Of a DNA stretch of 64,000 nucleotides, positions 1-11,064 are shown in pieces (position 1 is the stretch's first letter; each line of letters opens with the position of its first letter). This DNA comes from Gigaspora margarita (Eukaryota > Glomeromycota > Glomeromycetes > Diversisporales > Gigasporaceae), in contig WTPW01001274.1 in the NCBI GenBank assembly GCA_009809945.1, positions 62,703-126,702 on the forward strand, in the 5' to 3' direction. Under the pieces are notes generated by a model. It was not told the origin of the DNA. It saw only the letters and a list, made by a program, of their open reading frames with translations, and ran no database searches. Both the position numbers and the translations under genes were made by a program.

Positions 1-180
1 GACACCAACGATGACACCAACTGCGACACCAACTGCGACACCAACTGCGACAGCATGATGAAAGATAACAAGCTAAATAAATGAACAAAAAAAAAATTAG
101 TTAGTAAAGAAAGCAAAAGCGAAGACAAGTAAAAAAAACAAAACAAATAAAAAAAAAAACAGATCAAAGATGATCTATAC
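1..180 (+). repeat. A/C-rich minisatellite with 12-bp unit, then A-rich tail
   Basis: The first 54 bases are about four and a half copies of a 12-bp unit, GACACCAACTGC, followed by an A-rich segment poor in T and C. The same arrangement (ACACCAA-type repeat, then an AAGCTAAA/ATTAGTAA-like A-rich tail and a GATGATC motif) recurs at about 38,870-39,030, so this is a dispersed repeat cut by the window edge rather than unique sequence. No coding potential is evident. Confidence 0.7.
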
Positions 181-285
181 TTATCTATCCGGGTCTGCCG
201 ATGCACGGCTGATTTTGCATCAGCAATCAGATCAACACATGAAATTTTTGATCATGTGATTTTCCCGTTTTTTGATTGGTCAGCA

Positions 286-318
286 GGCCAGAGATATATA
301 ACTTATATATCTCTGGCC
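286..318. repeat. Perfect 16-bp hairpin
   Basis: Two 16-base arms, GGCCAGAGATATATAA and its exact reverse complement, are separated by one base. The flanking 181-340 region holds nothing else I recognise. It may be the centre of an old foldback element; no longer flanking arms are seen. Confidence 0.75.
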
Positions 319-339
319 AGAGATGCCTAGAAAAACCCA

Positions 340-1057
340 TAACTTAAATATATCTTTGATAATTCATTTTAAATTAAATTATTAGCCGGTGAGTATAAAA
401 TTCATTTATAAAACTAATTTATAAATTGAAAAGTTTAATAATTATACACAGTAATTAAATAAAAACTTTTTGGATTAATTATATATGTTAGTCAGTGAGT
501 ATAAAATTACTTTTTAATTGAAAATTTTATAATTTATACTTTAATTTGAGTATAAAATTAATTTATAAATTGAAACTTCTAATAATATATAATCAACTTT
601 TCTAATTAATTACAAATTAAATTATTAGCCTGTGAGTATAAAATCATTTATAAATTGAAAATTTTAATCATTTATACATTAGTCGGTGAGTATAAAATTA
701 ATTTATAAATTGAAACTTTAAATGATTTATAATTAAATAAAACAATTCTAATAAATTTTATAATTAAATTATTAGACAGTAAGTATAAAATTAATTTATA
801 AATTAAAAACTTTAATTAAATAAAACTTTTATATATAATAAAATTATATATAAATTAAAATTATTAGGAGGTAATTATATAAATTGAAAATTTTAATAAT
901 TTTTGATTAAATAAAACTTTTCTAATTAAATTATATATAAATTAAAGTACTAAGTCATAAGTACTAAATTATTTTACAAATCGGATTAATCTATAATTAT
1001 ATAAAATTTTTTAATTAATTATATATAAATAAATTATTAGAAAATAAGTATAAAATA
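340..1057. repeat. Satellite A, first block
   Basis: Degenerate tandem array with a period of roughly 65-120 bp. Each unit contains a landmark like AAATTATTAG followed by a GTAAGTATAAAATTA-like stretch, then TAATCTATAATTAAATAAAA and a TTCTAATTAATTATATATAAATT-like end. About eight landmarks occur here. The same unit is seen at 1,716-1,872, 3,185-3,588, 6,361-6,440, 6,790-7,493 and 24,034-24,215, so the original array has been split by insertions. Confidence 0.8.
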
Positions 1058-1715
1058 GTGATCAATGATTGACTCGAAAAAAATTTTTTAATCAATCAAA
1101 AATCAAGGATATATGCTTGATTGAGTATGATCGATCAAAGCAATTTATGAGCTCGAGTGGATATAATCAACCAATTATTAAGTCAATTATTGATCGATTA
1201 CCAGTTAAAAAATATTATATTAAAAATAATATGGTTATGCAACCTATAAACTTACATTTCTTCTTGAAATTATATCCGCACAATATGACCGATGCAATGC
1301 CCCAATATTAATAATCACAATATTTTCATCAAAAATTTTCAGCTATATGAAATATTAATGTTAGACATTTAGATCAGAAATTAAATAATATCCCAGGTGA
1401 AATAATATTAAAAATTCTTTAATCGATCAATATAATTGTCCAAAGCGTAGCGAGGATTCTATAGTACAATAATAGATACAATTTTGTGTTGGATTCCAGT
1501 CACATGCACACATGTTAGCCAATCAGCTCTAGAGATCAACATGGATCAGCCTGATGTTTATTATTGGCTTCAGACATCCATTTTCCTAGTATTTATTGAT
1601 CGATTAGCATCATCAATCATTGATTGACCTATTGTTGCTCGAGCCTATTAATTGGTGCTCGATTATTGATCGAAATCGATCAATGATCAAGCATAATATA
1701 ATCGAGTCAATTCAC
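1058..1715. mobile_element. TIR element inside satellite A
   Basis: The left end reads GTGATCAATGATTGACTCG and a matching inverted sequence (CGAGTCAATTCAC, with GATCAATGATCA inside it) lies at about 1,678-1,715. Satellite A sequence resumes on both sides. The interior is rich in GATCGAT motifs and contains a weak 80-codon frame from 1,069 without an ATG start and without recognisable similarity, which I do not call as a gene. No target duplication is clear, so the limits are approximate. Confidence 0.5.
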
Positions 1716-1872
1716 AGTATAAAAACAAATCTGACAAATTGGATTAATCTATAATTATACAAAATTTTTTTAACTAATTATATATAAATTAAATTATTAG
1801 ACTGCAAGTTTAAAATTACTTTCCTAATTGGATTAATCTACAATTAAATAAAATTTTCTAATTAACTATATA
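1716..1872. repeat. Satellite A, second block
   Basis: One and a half satellite A units (landmark AAATTATTAGACTGCAAGT) between the 1,058-1,715 element and the Tc1/mariner element. The array ends exactly at the TA target of the latter. Confidence 0.75.
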
Positions 1873-2925
1873 CAGTGGGGGACATATTATTATGGACACT
1901 TTTTGGGCAGCTGTTGCTCAAAATTGGGTAAGTAAACACAGCACGAAATTTATATCACATGACCAGCTGATCTAATGATACAACATACTAAAATTTGGTG
2001 CAATTTCATTAGTTTGTGCTGGTGTTATGCAAAAGTTAGTAAAAGTAGCATTTTTGGGTTTATACAAAAATCGATTTTCAGAATTTTTTGAATTTTTTTT
2101 TTTTTAAAAAAATTCACAAAAAATCGATTTTTTGCTCAAATCAGTTCAAATTTCGCTAAATATAGTATGACACCAGATCATGTTATGTGATATAAAAAAA
2201 AGTATATTTGTATGACCAATTAGCATAAAAAAAACAAATATGCATCTTAATTTTTTTTTCTACAAAAAATGGGCGTGAAGAAAGATTTAACAGAAAGTCA
2301 GCGAGAAGCTATAATTTATGAACACCAAAGAGGTGATTCACTTTGAACAATTGCAGCTTTGGTTGTTGTAGTAAAAGTTCTCTGGGGAACGTTATAAAGC
2401 AGTACCGTGAGTCGAGTACAAAAATTCAAAAAAAAAGGACTAGTCGACCAAAAACTAACACTTTTGGATCTTGAAAACCTTAAAGGCTTAGTCACAAATG
2501 GCAACTGCTGTCTCAGCCTTATACAAATAACCAACCTATACAATTGTCAAGCAAAAAAACAATTTCTGAGAGTACCATGTGCCGTGCTTTGCACAGTTTG
2601 GGCTCGTTTTCGTGTGTCACCCCAAAACCTCTTATCATGACTAAGAATATGAAAAAAAGGTATAAATGGGCACTTGAACATCAGGAGTGGTGTGTTGTGG
2701 CTGGACGAGACCTATATACATCATTTTCTGGGTTCTCCTGACATGAACAAAATGAAAAATGTGCGTTAGAAATATCGTAGAGCTGGATGCTCTTGTAAAA
2801 AATCATGGTATGAAATACCACCAGAACTTTGCCACAAACTGTCGCTAGCATCCCCAATCAGGTTGATGCTTGTATAGAAATTGGGGGCAGACCCATCAAA
2901 TATTATAATATAATTTGTTTTTTTT

Positions 2926-2966
<41 letters not shown>

Positions 2967-3182
2967 GAAAATGCAAAATTTTGGCTTTCGTACAAATAAA
3001 AAAATTAAATTTTTAGAATTTTTTGCATCATTTCTGCATGCTATAATGAAATCATATAAAATTTTAGTATGTTGTACCATGAGATCAGGCAGTCACGTGA
3101 TATAAATTTCTGTGCTGTGTTTACTTACCCGATTTTGAGTGACGGCTGCCCAAAAAGTGTCCATAATAATATGTCCCCACTG
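1873..3182 (+). mobile_element. Tc1/mariner-type transposon, internally decayed
   Basis: A 1,310-bp element with long inverted repeats (about 150 bp): the left starts CAGTGGGGGACATATTATT and the right ends with the inverse of CAGTGGGGACATATTATTA. TA dinucleotides at 1,871-1,872 and 3,183-3,184 are the target duplication typical of Tc1/mariner. It sits inside satellite A. The TIRs match well for their full length while the transposase is badly damaged, so it is non-autonomous now. Confidence 0.88.
2269..2906 (+). pseudogene. Tc1/mariner transposase remnant
   Basis: Translation from the ATG at 2,269 begins MGVKKDLTESQREAIIYEH, the N-terminal helix-turn-helix typical of Tc1-family transposases, and soon meets a stop. 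Later fragments in shifted frames include RYKWALEHQEW, matching the segment ahead of the first catalytic Asp, and RVDACIEIGGRPIKY, the usual C-terminal end of the family. Tc1 transposases are about 330-350 residues; only about 640 bp remain and the central DDE core is missing, so an internal deletion plus several frameshifts and stops have inactivated it. The family assignment rests on the N- and C-terminal fragments and the TIR/TA structure. Confidence 0.75.
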
Positions 3183-3588
3183 TATAAATTAAATTAACAG
3201 TTGGTAAATATAAAATTATTTTACATATTGGAAAATCTATGATTAAATAAACTTTTCTGATTAATTATATGTAAATTAAATTATTTTACAACCAGATTAA
3301 TCTATAATTATATAATTTTTTTTTAATTTATTATATATAAATTAAATTATTAGAAAGTAAGTATAAAAACAAATCTGACAAATTGGATTAATCTATAACT
3401 ATATAAAATTTTTTTAACTAATTATATATAATTAAATTACTAGGCTGCAAATATAAAATTACTTTACAAATTGTATTAATCTACTATGAAATAAAATTTT
3501 ATAATTAACTATATATAGATTAAATTAATAGTTGGTACAAATTGAAAAATCTAAGATTAAATAAAACTTTTCTAATTAATAATAAGTA
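3183..3588. repeat. Satellite A, third block
   Basis: About four degenerate satellite A units continuing the array after the Tc1/mariner insertion. It ends at CTTTTCTAATTAAT, part-way through a unit; the missing rest of the unit (TATATATAAATT) resumes at about 6,361. Confidence 0.75.
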
Positions 3589-4153
3589 GCTGCATGATGC
3601 AGTCATGCTAAACCAGGAACAGATGATGAACTGTATAAATGCAAAATAGTGCCTAGGGGTATTGTTTGAATAATGGCCAGGATTAAGGTTAATTCAATCA
3701 AAATTCAAAATTATATTTTTGGGAGTTATTTCGCATTTATATGGAAAGTCTAATAGTTACTACGACTTCTTATACTACTCCAAAAATTATACTGCATATT
3801 TAACGGATATATTAAAATGAGTTAAATGATTTGACTATAATTAACTAATTAATTACTTAAAATTTTTTATATACCATAAAAACTGATCAACTTTAAAAAA
3901 TAGGATGAGTTTTAAGGTAAGGAGATGGGTTTGACGTAATAATTATGTCATTTTGATAGGTGCATCATGTGGTAATACATAATAATAATTATTAATAATT
4001 ATGAAAATCAAATAGTAATTTGGGGTTCTTAATTTAGGTTCAATTACAAAAAGTTGTAGTCATGTGTTGAAACATTGAACCGATATAGAGTTATATTTTG
4101 TAGAATTTAGCTGATTTATATCACTTTATGAATTTTGCCAATAATCATTCGAT

Positions 4154-4260
4154 GGTAATAAAAATGTAGTTTTGATAATAAAAATTTTGGCCAGTATAAG
4201 ATTATACTAAAACGATATACTGGCAGAAATTATATTATCAAAACTACATTTTTATTACTG
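4154..4260. repeat. Short foldback (palindrome)
   Basis: Arms of about 43 bp, 4,154-4,197 and 4,217-4,259, both containing ATGTAGTTTTGATAATA and ending CCAGTAT at the centre. A relative with the core ATAGTTTTGATAATATAATT forms the larger foldback at 54,963-55,236, so this is a dispersed family. Confidence 0.75.
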
Positions 4261-4348
4261 AAAATTTTGATAATTATATTATATGCTATGATCATTGCAT
4301 TAGGGTGAACTCAGCGGATTTCTAACCACTCTACTACTTCGCAACTCC

Positions 4349-4587
4349 AACTTATATGGGGGATCCCCAAAATTCCTAGTCGGGATACGTGAAGCACATC
4401 AGAACTATGGTTAGTTGAATCAGATTTGATCAATTTTGCCCCAAGATCATAAAAAAGTTTACAAATAAATCATACCCATTTATAAAATAAAAAATGCCCA
4501 GCTGATAATCTTGCTGCAACTTGGAGCTAAATGCTGACCTAGATTCGATGCATCTGACCTGGAATTTGGAGATAGCCCTGCAAAATT
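4349..4587 (+). mobile_element. MITE family M1, copy 1
   Basis: About 240 bp with imperfect TIRs of consensus GGGNATCCCCAAAATTCC. It is the same family, in opposite orientation, as 10,094-10,332: both carry GATCAATTTTGCCC and AAAAAATGCCCAGCTGATAAT in the same order. No clear target duplication, so the superfamily is not assigned. Confidence 0.7.
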
Positions 4588-5024
4588 CGGGTTGTTTTAT
4601 TATAATTACTGAAATTTGCTGATTTAGTTAGTGCAATTCTGAAAAAATTAGAACTCAGAATTATTTAAATTTTTATTATACTACAAATATATTGCATATA
4701 ACAAGTTATATTAATTATATTAATTCATATGTTCTTTAATGGATCAAAATAAAGTTAATGTTTAACTGCACTTAAAAATGCAAGTGAATCATTGAATAAC
4801 ATAATTTTAAAATTATTTATAATAGAAGTTAGTATAATTAAAAAACTTCAACAATTAAGGCAATTGAAAATAACCTAGAGTCATGTTTTTATAAGATAAT
4901 TTGTGCTATGCACGAAGTAATGATGCATGCTAGTCAAGACAAAATAGTCAAGACAAAAACCTGGTGAAAGATTTTTTTTACTATGTTCATGTATTAATAA
5001 TAATATGTATCAAAAAGATTTGTG

Positions 5025-5115
5025 TGTGGTATCGTTTTATCTTGTATTCATGAATAGAGTGTTTTAAAAGCTCATTATGTGGTATTGTTTTATCTTGCAT
5101 TCATGAATAGATTTA
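5025..5115 (+). repeat. Tandem duplication, 53-bp period
   Basis: Two near-identical copies beginning TGTGGTATYGTTTTATCTTG and continuing ATTCATGAATAG, then TTTAAAAGYTCATTA. A few substitutions separate them. No function is suggested. Confidence 0.7.
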
Positions 5116-6360
5116 AAAGTTCATTAGCCCTGGAAATTATTGAAATCGTCAATTAATATGTTAATTCAAGTAAGAATAATGTGGTAATATGAAACTTGTT
5201 CAAATTTTTGAATCATGTGAATTTTTTACTGTTGTGCCTTTTTTTTTTATTTATTATGTGATTTTTTTGTATTTAAATCTGACAAAAACATTATCCCCGA
5301 ATTAGAAGAAAAAAAAACTAAAAAGAAATTTGTAAAGCCGTATGATCAAATGAGTTTGTATTGTGATGACATTCTTGATTATAACTTGCTCATCAATTTT
5401 AGTCTTAACAGTTTGATCATGGAGTGCATAACCAATTAAAAGTGTTATAAAAATAAAACTTGATCATATTGTCACATTAGTTCTAGTTTTTTGGATATAA
5501 TCATGATTTTATTGGTTGGTAAATATCGAGAGATAATCTGGATGGCAAAAATTATGATTAAAAAAATGAAAAAACCAATTATCTGAAACGTAATGTATTC
5601 ACTATTTTTTATAGTACGATCACATAGAAAGTGCAACATGAAATGTGGAGGGATTATCGTTCAACTTTATTGAGCTCTCACATTTCGTGATACACAAGAA
5701 AGTGCTCATACTGGTATTATTCAGTATAAGATACATTTCAAAATCAGATCATGCATCATTAATTAGCAACAATAAACAGGCATAATTTCAAAAAAAAAAG
5801 TATTATTCATAGTCAAGTTATAACATATAAATGTCATTTTTGAAAGTGTATTCGCTGATCACACACAATCACGAGTATATCCCCACACTTACATTGCACG
5901 TGTCATCATCCCGTGTCATCAAAATCACCATAACACTTGCCTGAATTAGAAAAACAAAACCATTACCCATACTAAAAAAGGATTCTTCAAAAATCAGCAT
6001 AGCGAACATCAAAAAAGTTGATTTCATGTTATACAAGAAATGTGTCGTTATACTGGTATTATTAGATTCCTCATGTAATGCGTTCATAACATAGTGTAAT
6101 TCTGAAACATTTTTATTTTTATAGTGATTGCATGCACTTCAATCGAGACAAAAACCTGTTAAAGCGATGTTTGGTTAAACATTTCTTATGCAACAGATAA
6201 ATATAGTAATATGTGATGAATAGCGTGATGTTTAAGTGCAGAATTCACGTTTTTACTGCGTTTAATGCATTGTCCTATTAGTAGTGAGATTTTGTGGACG
6301 CATATCTCTTAACTCGCTATAACAACCATATACTACGTGATATGCATCACTCCATTCCTA

Positions 6361-6440
6361 GTATATATAAATTACATTACTGGGTCGTAAGTTTTAAATT
6401 ATTTTACAAATCAGATTAATCTATAATTATATAAAAATTA
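6361..6440. repeat. Satellite A, fourth block
   Basis: Part of one unit (TATATATAAATTACATTACTGGGTCGTAAGT, then AATCAGATTAATCTATAATTATAT), isolated between two insertions. Confidence 0.65.
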
Positions 6441-6789
6441 TAGAAAAAATGTGTTTGTTACCGGCACTGATGTCACCAGAACATGATCGACCAATTAGAT
6501 CATGTAACGTTATGATCAAAACAAAACAAAGCATTGAAACTTACTATCGTTAGGGTCAGGGTTAGAGCCATAGTTAGGGTTGGGGTAAAGCTTAGTATAT
6601 AGTAAAATTTTGCAAGGAATATTTTTTTTTGCATAAAAAAAAGTAGGTTCATAGACAAAATTTTAAGTTAGAAGTGATTTTTCAAAAAAATTAAAGTTTT
6701 TGCGTTTTTCAAATTCCACATGTTCCTTTAATCTAATTGGTCGATCACACTCTAGTGACTGTCACCGCTAGTGACAAATAGATTCACTC
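6441..6789. mobile_element. TIR element with TTAGGG-bearing core (family T)
   Basis: About 349 bp. The imperfect inverted ends share GTGACA/TGTCACC and ATGATCGACCAATTAGAT, found left at about 6,484-6,506 and inverted at about 6,730-6,752. The middle holds TTAGGGTCAGGGTTAGAG followed by AAAATTTTGCAAGGAAT and a segment with AAATTTTAAGTTAGAAGTGATTTTT. This core recurs in elements at 24,802-25,519, 36,761-37,007, 39,236-39,533, 39,629-39,978 and 42,353-42,685. It is inserted into satellite A. Confidence 0.65.
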
Positions 6790-7493
6790 AAAATTATATA
6801 TATATATAAATTAAATTATTAGGCAGTAAGTATAAAAACAAATTTGACAAATTGGATTAATCCACAATATTATAAAATTTTTTCAACTATTTAATTATAT
6901 ATAAATTAAATTATTAGGCAGTAAGTATAAAATTACTTTACAAACTGGATTATTCTACAATTAAATAAAATTTTTCTAGTTAACTATATATAAATTAAAT
7001 TATTAGTTCGTAAGTATAAAATTATTTACAAATTGACAAAAATCTATAATTAAAAAAACTTCTCTAACTAATTATAATAATTAGGCAGTAAGTATAAAAT
7101 TACTTTACAAACTGGATTATTCTACAATTAAATAAAATTTTTCTAGTTAACTATATATAAATTAAATTATTAGTTCGTAAGTATAAAATTATTTACAAAT
7201 TGAAAAAAAATCTATAATTAAAAAAACTTCTCTAACTAATTATAATATATAAATTAAATTATTAGTTTGTAAGTATTAAATTATTTTACAAATTGGATTA
7301 ATCTATTATTAAATAAAATTTTTTTAATTAATTATATATAAATTATTGGTTGGTGGAAAGTATAAAATAATTTGAAAATTTGAAATAATCTATAATTAAA
7401 TAAAGCTTTTCTATAATTAAATTATTAGGCAGTAAGTATAAATTATTTTACAAATTGGATTAATCTGTAATTATACAAATTTTTTTAACTAGA
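6790..7493. repeat. Satellite A, main block with a recent 166-bp duplication
   Basis: About eight units at a spacing of 85-93 bp. Two units (6,918-7,083) are repeated almost identically at 7,084-7,249, a higher-order period near 166 bp, which implies recent array turnover. The array stops in mid-unit at 7,493 and the rest appears beyond the 16.5 kb insertion, at 24,034. Confidence 0.85.
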
Positions 7494-8035
7494 TGGGGTA
7501 TTGTAGCCAGGGGGGATATTGTGGCCAAGTGGCATTTCTTGTGATCTAGTAATCAGAATTGGATGAATTTTATACCATTCAATTCGTCTCATCAAGACGA
7601 ATCGAATGGTATAAAATTCATCCAATTCTGATCACTAGATCACAAGGTATCATCATTTATGCAAAATATAAGTTTTTGCACATATTTGAATTAATTAATA
7701 GACTATTTAACAGTTAGTAACTATTGATACACTAGACCGTTTTTGACAATTTTACCACCAAAATGACCGTCTCAATGAGACAATCCAAATGAGTATAAAA
7801 TTGCAAAATCCAATCACGGGGTCCTAAGGTCTGCATAGATTTATCTTAAAGTAAATGGACGTATTGTGGCCAGGAGGTATTGTGGCCAACTGATGTATCT
7901 TGTGATCTAATGATCAGAATCAGATGATGTACCATCTGAACCGTCTCATTGAGATGGTTCGAATGGTATAAAATTTACCCAATTCCAACCATTAAATCGT
8001 AAGATACCACCACTTAAGCAAATTACAAAAATTCT
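7494..8035. repeat. Duplicated left terminus with a perfect palindrome
   Basis: Two copies (7,494 and 7,861) of a terminal block: GTATTGTGGCCA twice, then TTGTGATCTARTRATCAGAAT. In the first copy 7,541-7,643 is a nearly perfect palindrome with outer ends GTGATCTAGT and centre CGTCTCATCAAGACG. The second copy (about 7,904-8,010) has a looser palindrome centred on CGTCTCATTGAGATGG. Between them (7,700-7,830) lies a half-palindrome with GACCGTCTCAATGAGACAAT, related to the foldbacks at 27,505-27,925 and 40,185-40,490. Confidence 0.7.
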
Positions 8036-9340
8036 TTATTTTGAGTTTTTTTTTTAATAAAAGATATACCAGGAACGGAGTGATGAAATCACATAGTGTA
8101 TGGTTATAAGGCAATCAAAATTGATGTAACTCTGCAAAATCTTGAATCTGATTGGTCCACGTGATATTATATATCACTTGGTGCTTAATTTTCACCTTTC
8201 TATCGTCCCATGGACCATATTGAGATTTAATTGTCACTTGTCTATCATCGCATGGATCCTCTAATGAATGCTTCTGAACAGTTGAGCACCTAATTTCTTA
8301 GTGTGTTAAGGCTTTATGTGTATGAATACATGGTTAGAGTTTTAATGTTGCAAAGTCGATTAATTTGATCTTTTTTGCAATTCAGATCATTTTGTTATAA
8401 TATAAGACAGTGCAATTATCTGTAGAATGAAATTTACAAATGCTATAATAACTGATAGTAAAAATGTGCTTTTTAGATGTAAATATCAGTGGCCCGATAC
8501 AAATTTGCAAATCTATTAGCTCAATATTTGGAATTTTTTATTTGTTTTCATAGGATTTTTTATTGGGCTGATTAAATGATAATCTCTGATTATCAAAGAT
8601 GAGAACGAAAGAATTTGTTAATCATTAAAGTGACTTTTAAAATCATGAGAGGTAGGTTTTCCGAATTTACTTCTGTGGTTTGATTACCTAATAAATGCTA
8701 AAGCGTTTTTGTATAATGGTCTTAAGTTCAAGAACGTGCAAGAACAATAGCTCCACAATGGATAAAAAAAATCATGATATTAATAAAAAAAAACAGTAAA
8801 TATATTAGCAAATACTAAGAAAAAATTACATTCAACTAAAGATTTAGATTATTAATTTCTAGATTTTTCTCTTTTTTGTAAAGTTTTGGTCAGAATTTTT
8901 TCCATCCATTATTTGATAATTACTAATTTTCTTGGCGTTTATAGTTTTATGTCAATCTACCAACTGATAAAATCACGTTAAAACTAATATAGCAATATAT
9001 GATATGCTTTAACGCAAGATGTTAAGACTAAAATATCAATGAACAAATTATAATCAAGAATGTTATCACAATTCAAATTCTAGAAATTGTACCAAATCAA
9101 CCTTAACCACATACATTATTGTGTACGATTTGTAACAAAATTATTTATGCAAGTCATAGTAAAAGCATTGCCACATGTGATTACATTTGGAAAAATCAGA
9201 TTTAATCAAAATCAAGTTTGGATCTTGATTAGGGATGGGTCTGGTCGTGACCGGTTGGAGAAGGTTAACCGACCATGATTTATATATACACCATGTTACA
9301 CAGCATAGACAGATGTATAAATAATTTTTTTTTATTTCCA
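8036..9340. other. AT-rich, no gene recognised
   Basis: At 8,069-8,113 the sequence CCAGGAACGGAGTGATG followed by TATGGTTATA is an inverted relative of 6,318-6,360. The remainder is unique AT-rich DNA with scattered stops. The 63-codon frame at 9,087-9,278 has no supporting feature. Confidence 0.5.
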
Positions 9341-9945
9341 GATGAGTTAGTGATGTTCAAAAAATTTTGCACGTCATGTAACCGGAGCTACTGCGATCTA
9401 AATAACTTTGCCCGAAATCACCAATTTTTAACAAATTTTACTAACAAACCTGCTAACCAGGTACTAAGTAAAATTCTTGGTTGTAATTTTGCTATAATAT
9501 TACAAAGCTAGTATTAATACTCCGCAGGTTCGATCCGAAGTCTAAATCAGATTCACCAGTGTGACTCGGGTTACACCGCATACAAAATTTTTTGGACATT
9601 ACTAACTTACTAGGTGTAATTGCTGAATCGTCTAGAGCAATGATGGATATCAGCCAGTCCAGTAAGTTAGTGATGTCCAAAAAATTTTGCATGTTGTGTA
9701 ACCCAAGTCACTCCGGCGATTCCGATTCATACCTCGTATTGAACCTGTGGAGCATTAATACTAGCTTTGTACTGCTGAGTAATATTATAGTAAAATTACA
9801 ATCCAAGCAATTTTACTTAGTACATGGTTAGCAGGTTTGTTAGTAAAATTTGTTAAAATTTTGTGATTTCAGGCAAAATTATTTAGGTCGGAGTGGCTCT
9901 GGTTACACGACATGCCAAAATTTTTTGGACATCACTAACTCACTA
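9341..9945. repeat. Nested foldback element
   Basis: Arms of about 250 bp fold around a centre near 9,630. The sequence GTTAGTGATGTCCAAAAAAT with small variations occurs four times, twice in each orientation (near 9,347, 9,605, 9,665 and 9,930), so an inner hairpin lies inside an outer one. ACTAACAAACCTGCTAACCA on the left is matched by the inverse of TGGTTAGCAGGTTTGTTAGT on the right. Short open frames here are products of the symmetry. GGTTCGATCC at about 9,526 resembles a tRNA B box but has no partner A box. Confidence 0.8.
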
Positions 9946-10093
9946 AATTTAGCTCCGATGATTCACTTGGGTTTAAATTTATAGCGATCGTACATAGGTT
10001 TATGATATTACAAGAATTATTTAATTTGGGTTGGGGTTATCATTTAAACTGATCAATCTACATGATTGATTTAAATACTGTAAGACATATATG

Positions 10094-10332
10094 AATTTTA
10101 TAGGAGGGTCACCAAAATCCTGGTCGGATGTGTCAGATATAGGTCGGCGTTTAGTCCTAACTGTTAGCAGGTTCTATAGCAAATTATCAGCTGGGCATTT
10201 TTTAATTAATGTATAGATAGTAAAATTTTTTATGATTGGGCAAAATTGATCAATTCTGATCCAGCCGACCATGATTCCGATGCGCTCCGAAGTATTCCAA
10301 CCCAGAATTTTGGGGATGCCCCTGTATGAGTT
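10094..10332 (-). mobile_element. MITE family M1, copy 2
   Basis: The inverse of 4,349-4,587: reading the minus strand gives AGGGGCATCCCCAAAATTC, then GATCAATTTTGCCC and AAAAAATGCCCAGCTGATAAT. The terminal repeats agree better with each other than those of copy 1. No flanking duplication recognised. Confidence 0.7.
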
Positions 10333-11056
10333 GACGTATATGATGTAATTAATTAAACATTGGGGTCATTTATTATAATAGCATTAAATAAAGACTACAA
10401 TAAAACAATGCAAAGAATACAATAAAACTAAACTATGTCAATATAAGAATCGGATTATTATTAAAACTAAATAATCAGTCATTGTATTCTGAGACATTAT
10501 CTAATCTCATTGTAGTAGCACGTAAACTCAGGCCTAAATACTTTCTGAGTTATTAATAACTACCACGCTCTAATCTTTTTGTGCTTTTTTGTACCTCCAG
10601 GCTGCAAAGCATTCGTGGTTTCAGGTCACGAGCATTAATACTCCAAAAATAAACAAAACCTCCCTACGTCATCCCTACAAGCCAAGAGTACTATAACTCA
10701 TGGCGAACCAAGGGCCAACATTTACTAGTTTAGCCATCAATCTATTGTCAACAATGACCTGTGTCTCCGCCCATTGTATACAAACAACTCTTTGGAACAA
10801 ATATTACCACCAAGCTCTGCCACAACCAAAAGTCCTGTAATTTTGGATAGTTTGGATCACTGGGGACTTTTGGTGTTACCAATGTGCATTTAAGTCACAG
10901 CTCAAAAATTTTTAACTGTACATGTGTTGTTAGTTGGTTTGTTTATATATATATATATATATACCCTAACTTGTTTTTTTGTTTTTGTAGCATTATCAGC
11001 TGTTTCATGGGTCTCATCGCTTGTTGCTATTTTGTTGCCATTTTTTGGAATCGTAT
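10333..11056. other. No gene seen; slightly GC-richer patch
   Basis: Region 10,560-10,900 is less AT-rich than its surroundings but has no sustained reading frame or recognisable motif. A short (TA)n run is at about 10,945-10,963. Confidence 0.4.
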
Positions 11057-11064
11057 ACTGTAGT

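Larger units (their letters stand above)
3589..6360. other. 2.8 kb segment interrupting satellite A, no gene seen
   Basis: Satellite A stops within a unit at 3,588 and resumes at 6,361, so this block looks inserted. Left-end sequence AGGAACAGATGATG (3,616) weakly resembles the inverse of the right end, AGGAATGGAGTGATG (to about 6,352), which would make it one TIR element, but the match is short. It contains a palindrome, a MITE copy and a tandem duplication listed separately. Short open frames such as the 72-codon minus-strand one near 5,900-6,087 have no supporting features. The remainder is AT-rich unique sequence. Confidence 0.45.

Noticed and set aside
6541-6590. TTAGGG-like repeats as a telomere
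   Set aside because: Only a few degenerate units, internal to a TIR element, and repeated at other internal loci.
9526-9535. GGTTCGATCC, a tRNA B-box match
   Set aside because: No A box or cloverleaf upstream, and it lies in the arm of a foldback element.
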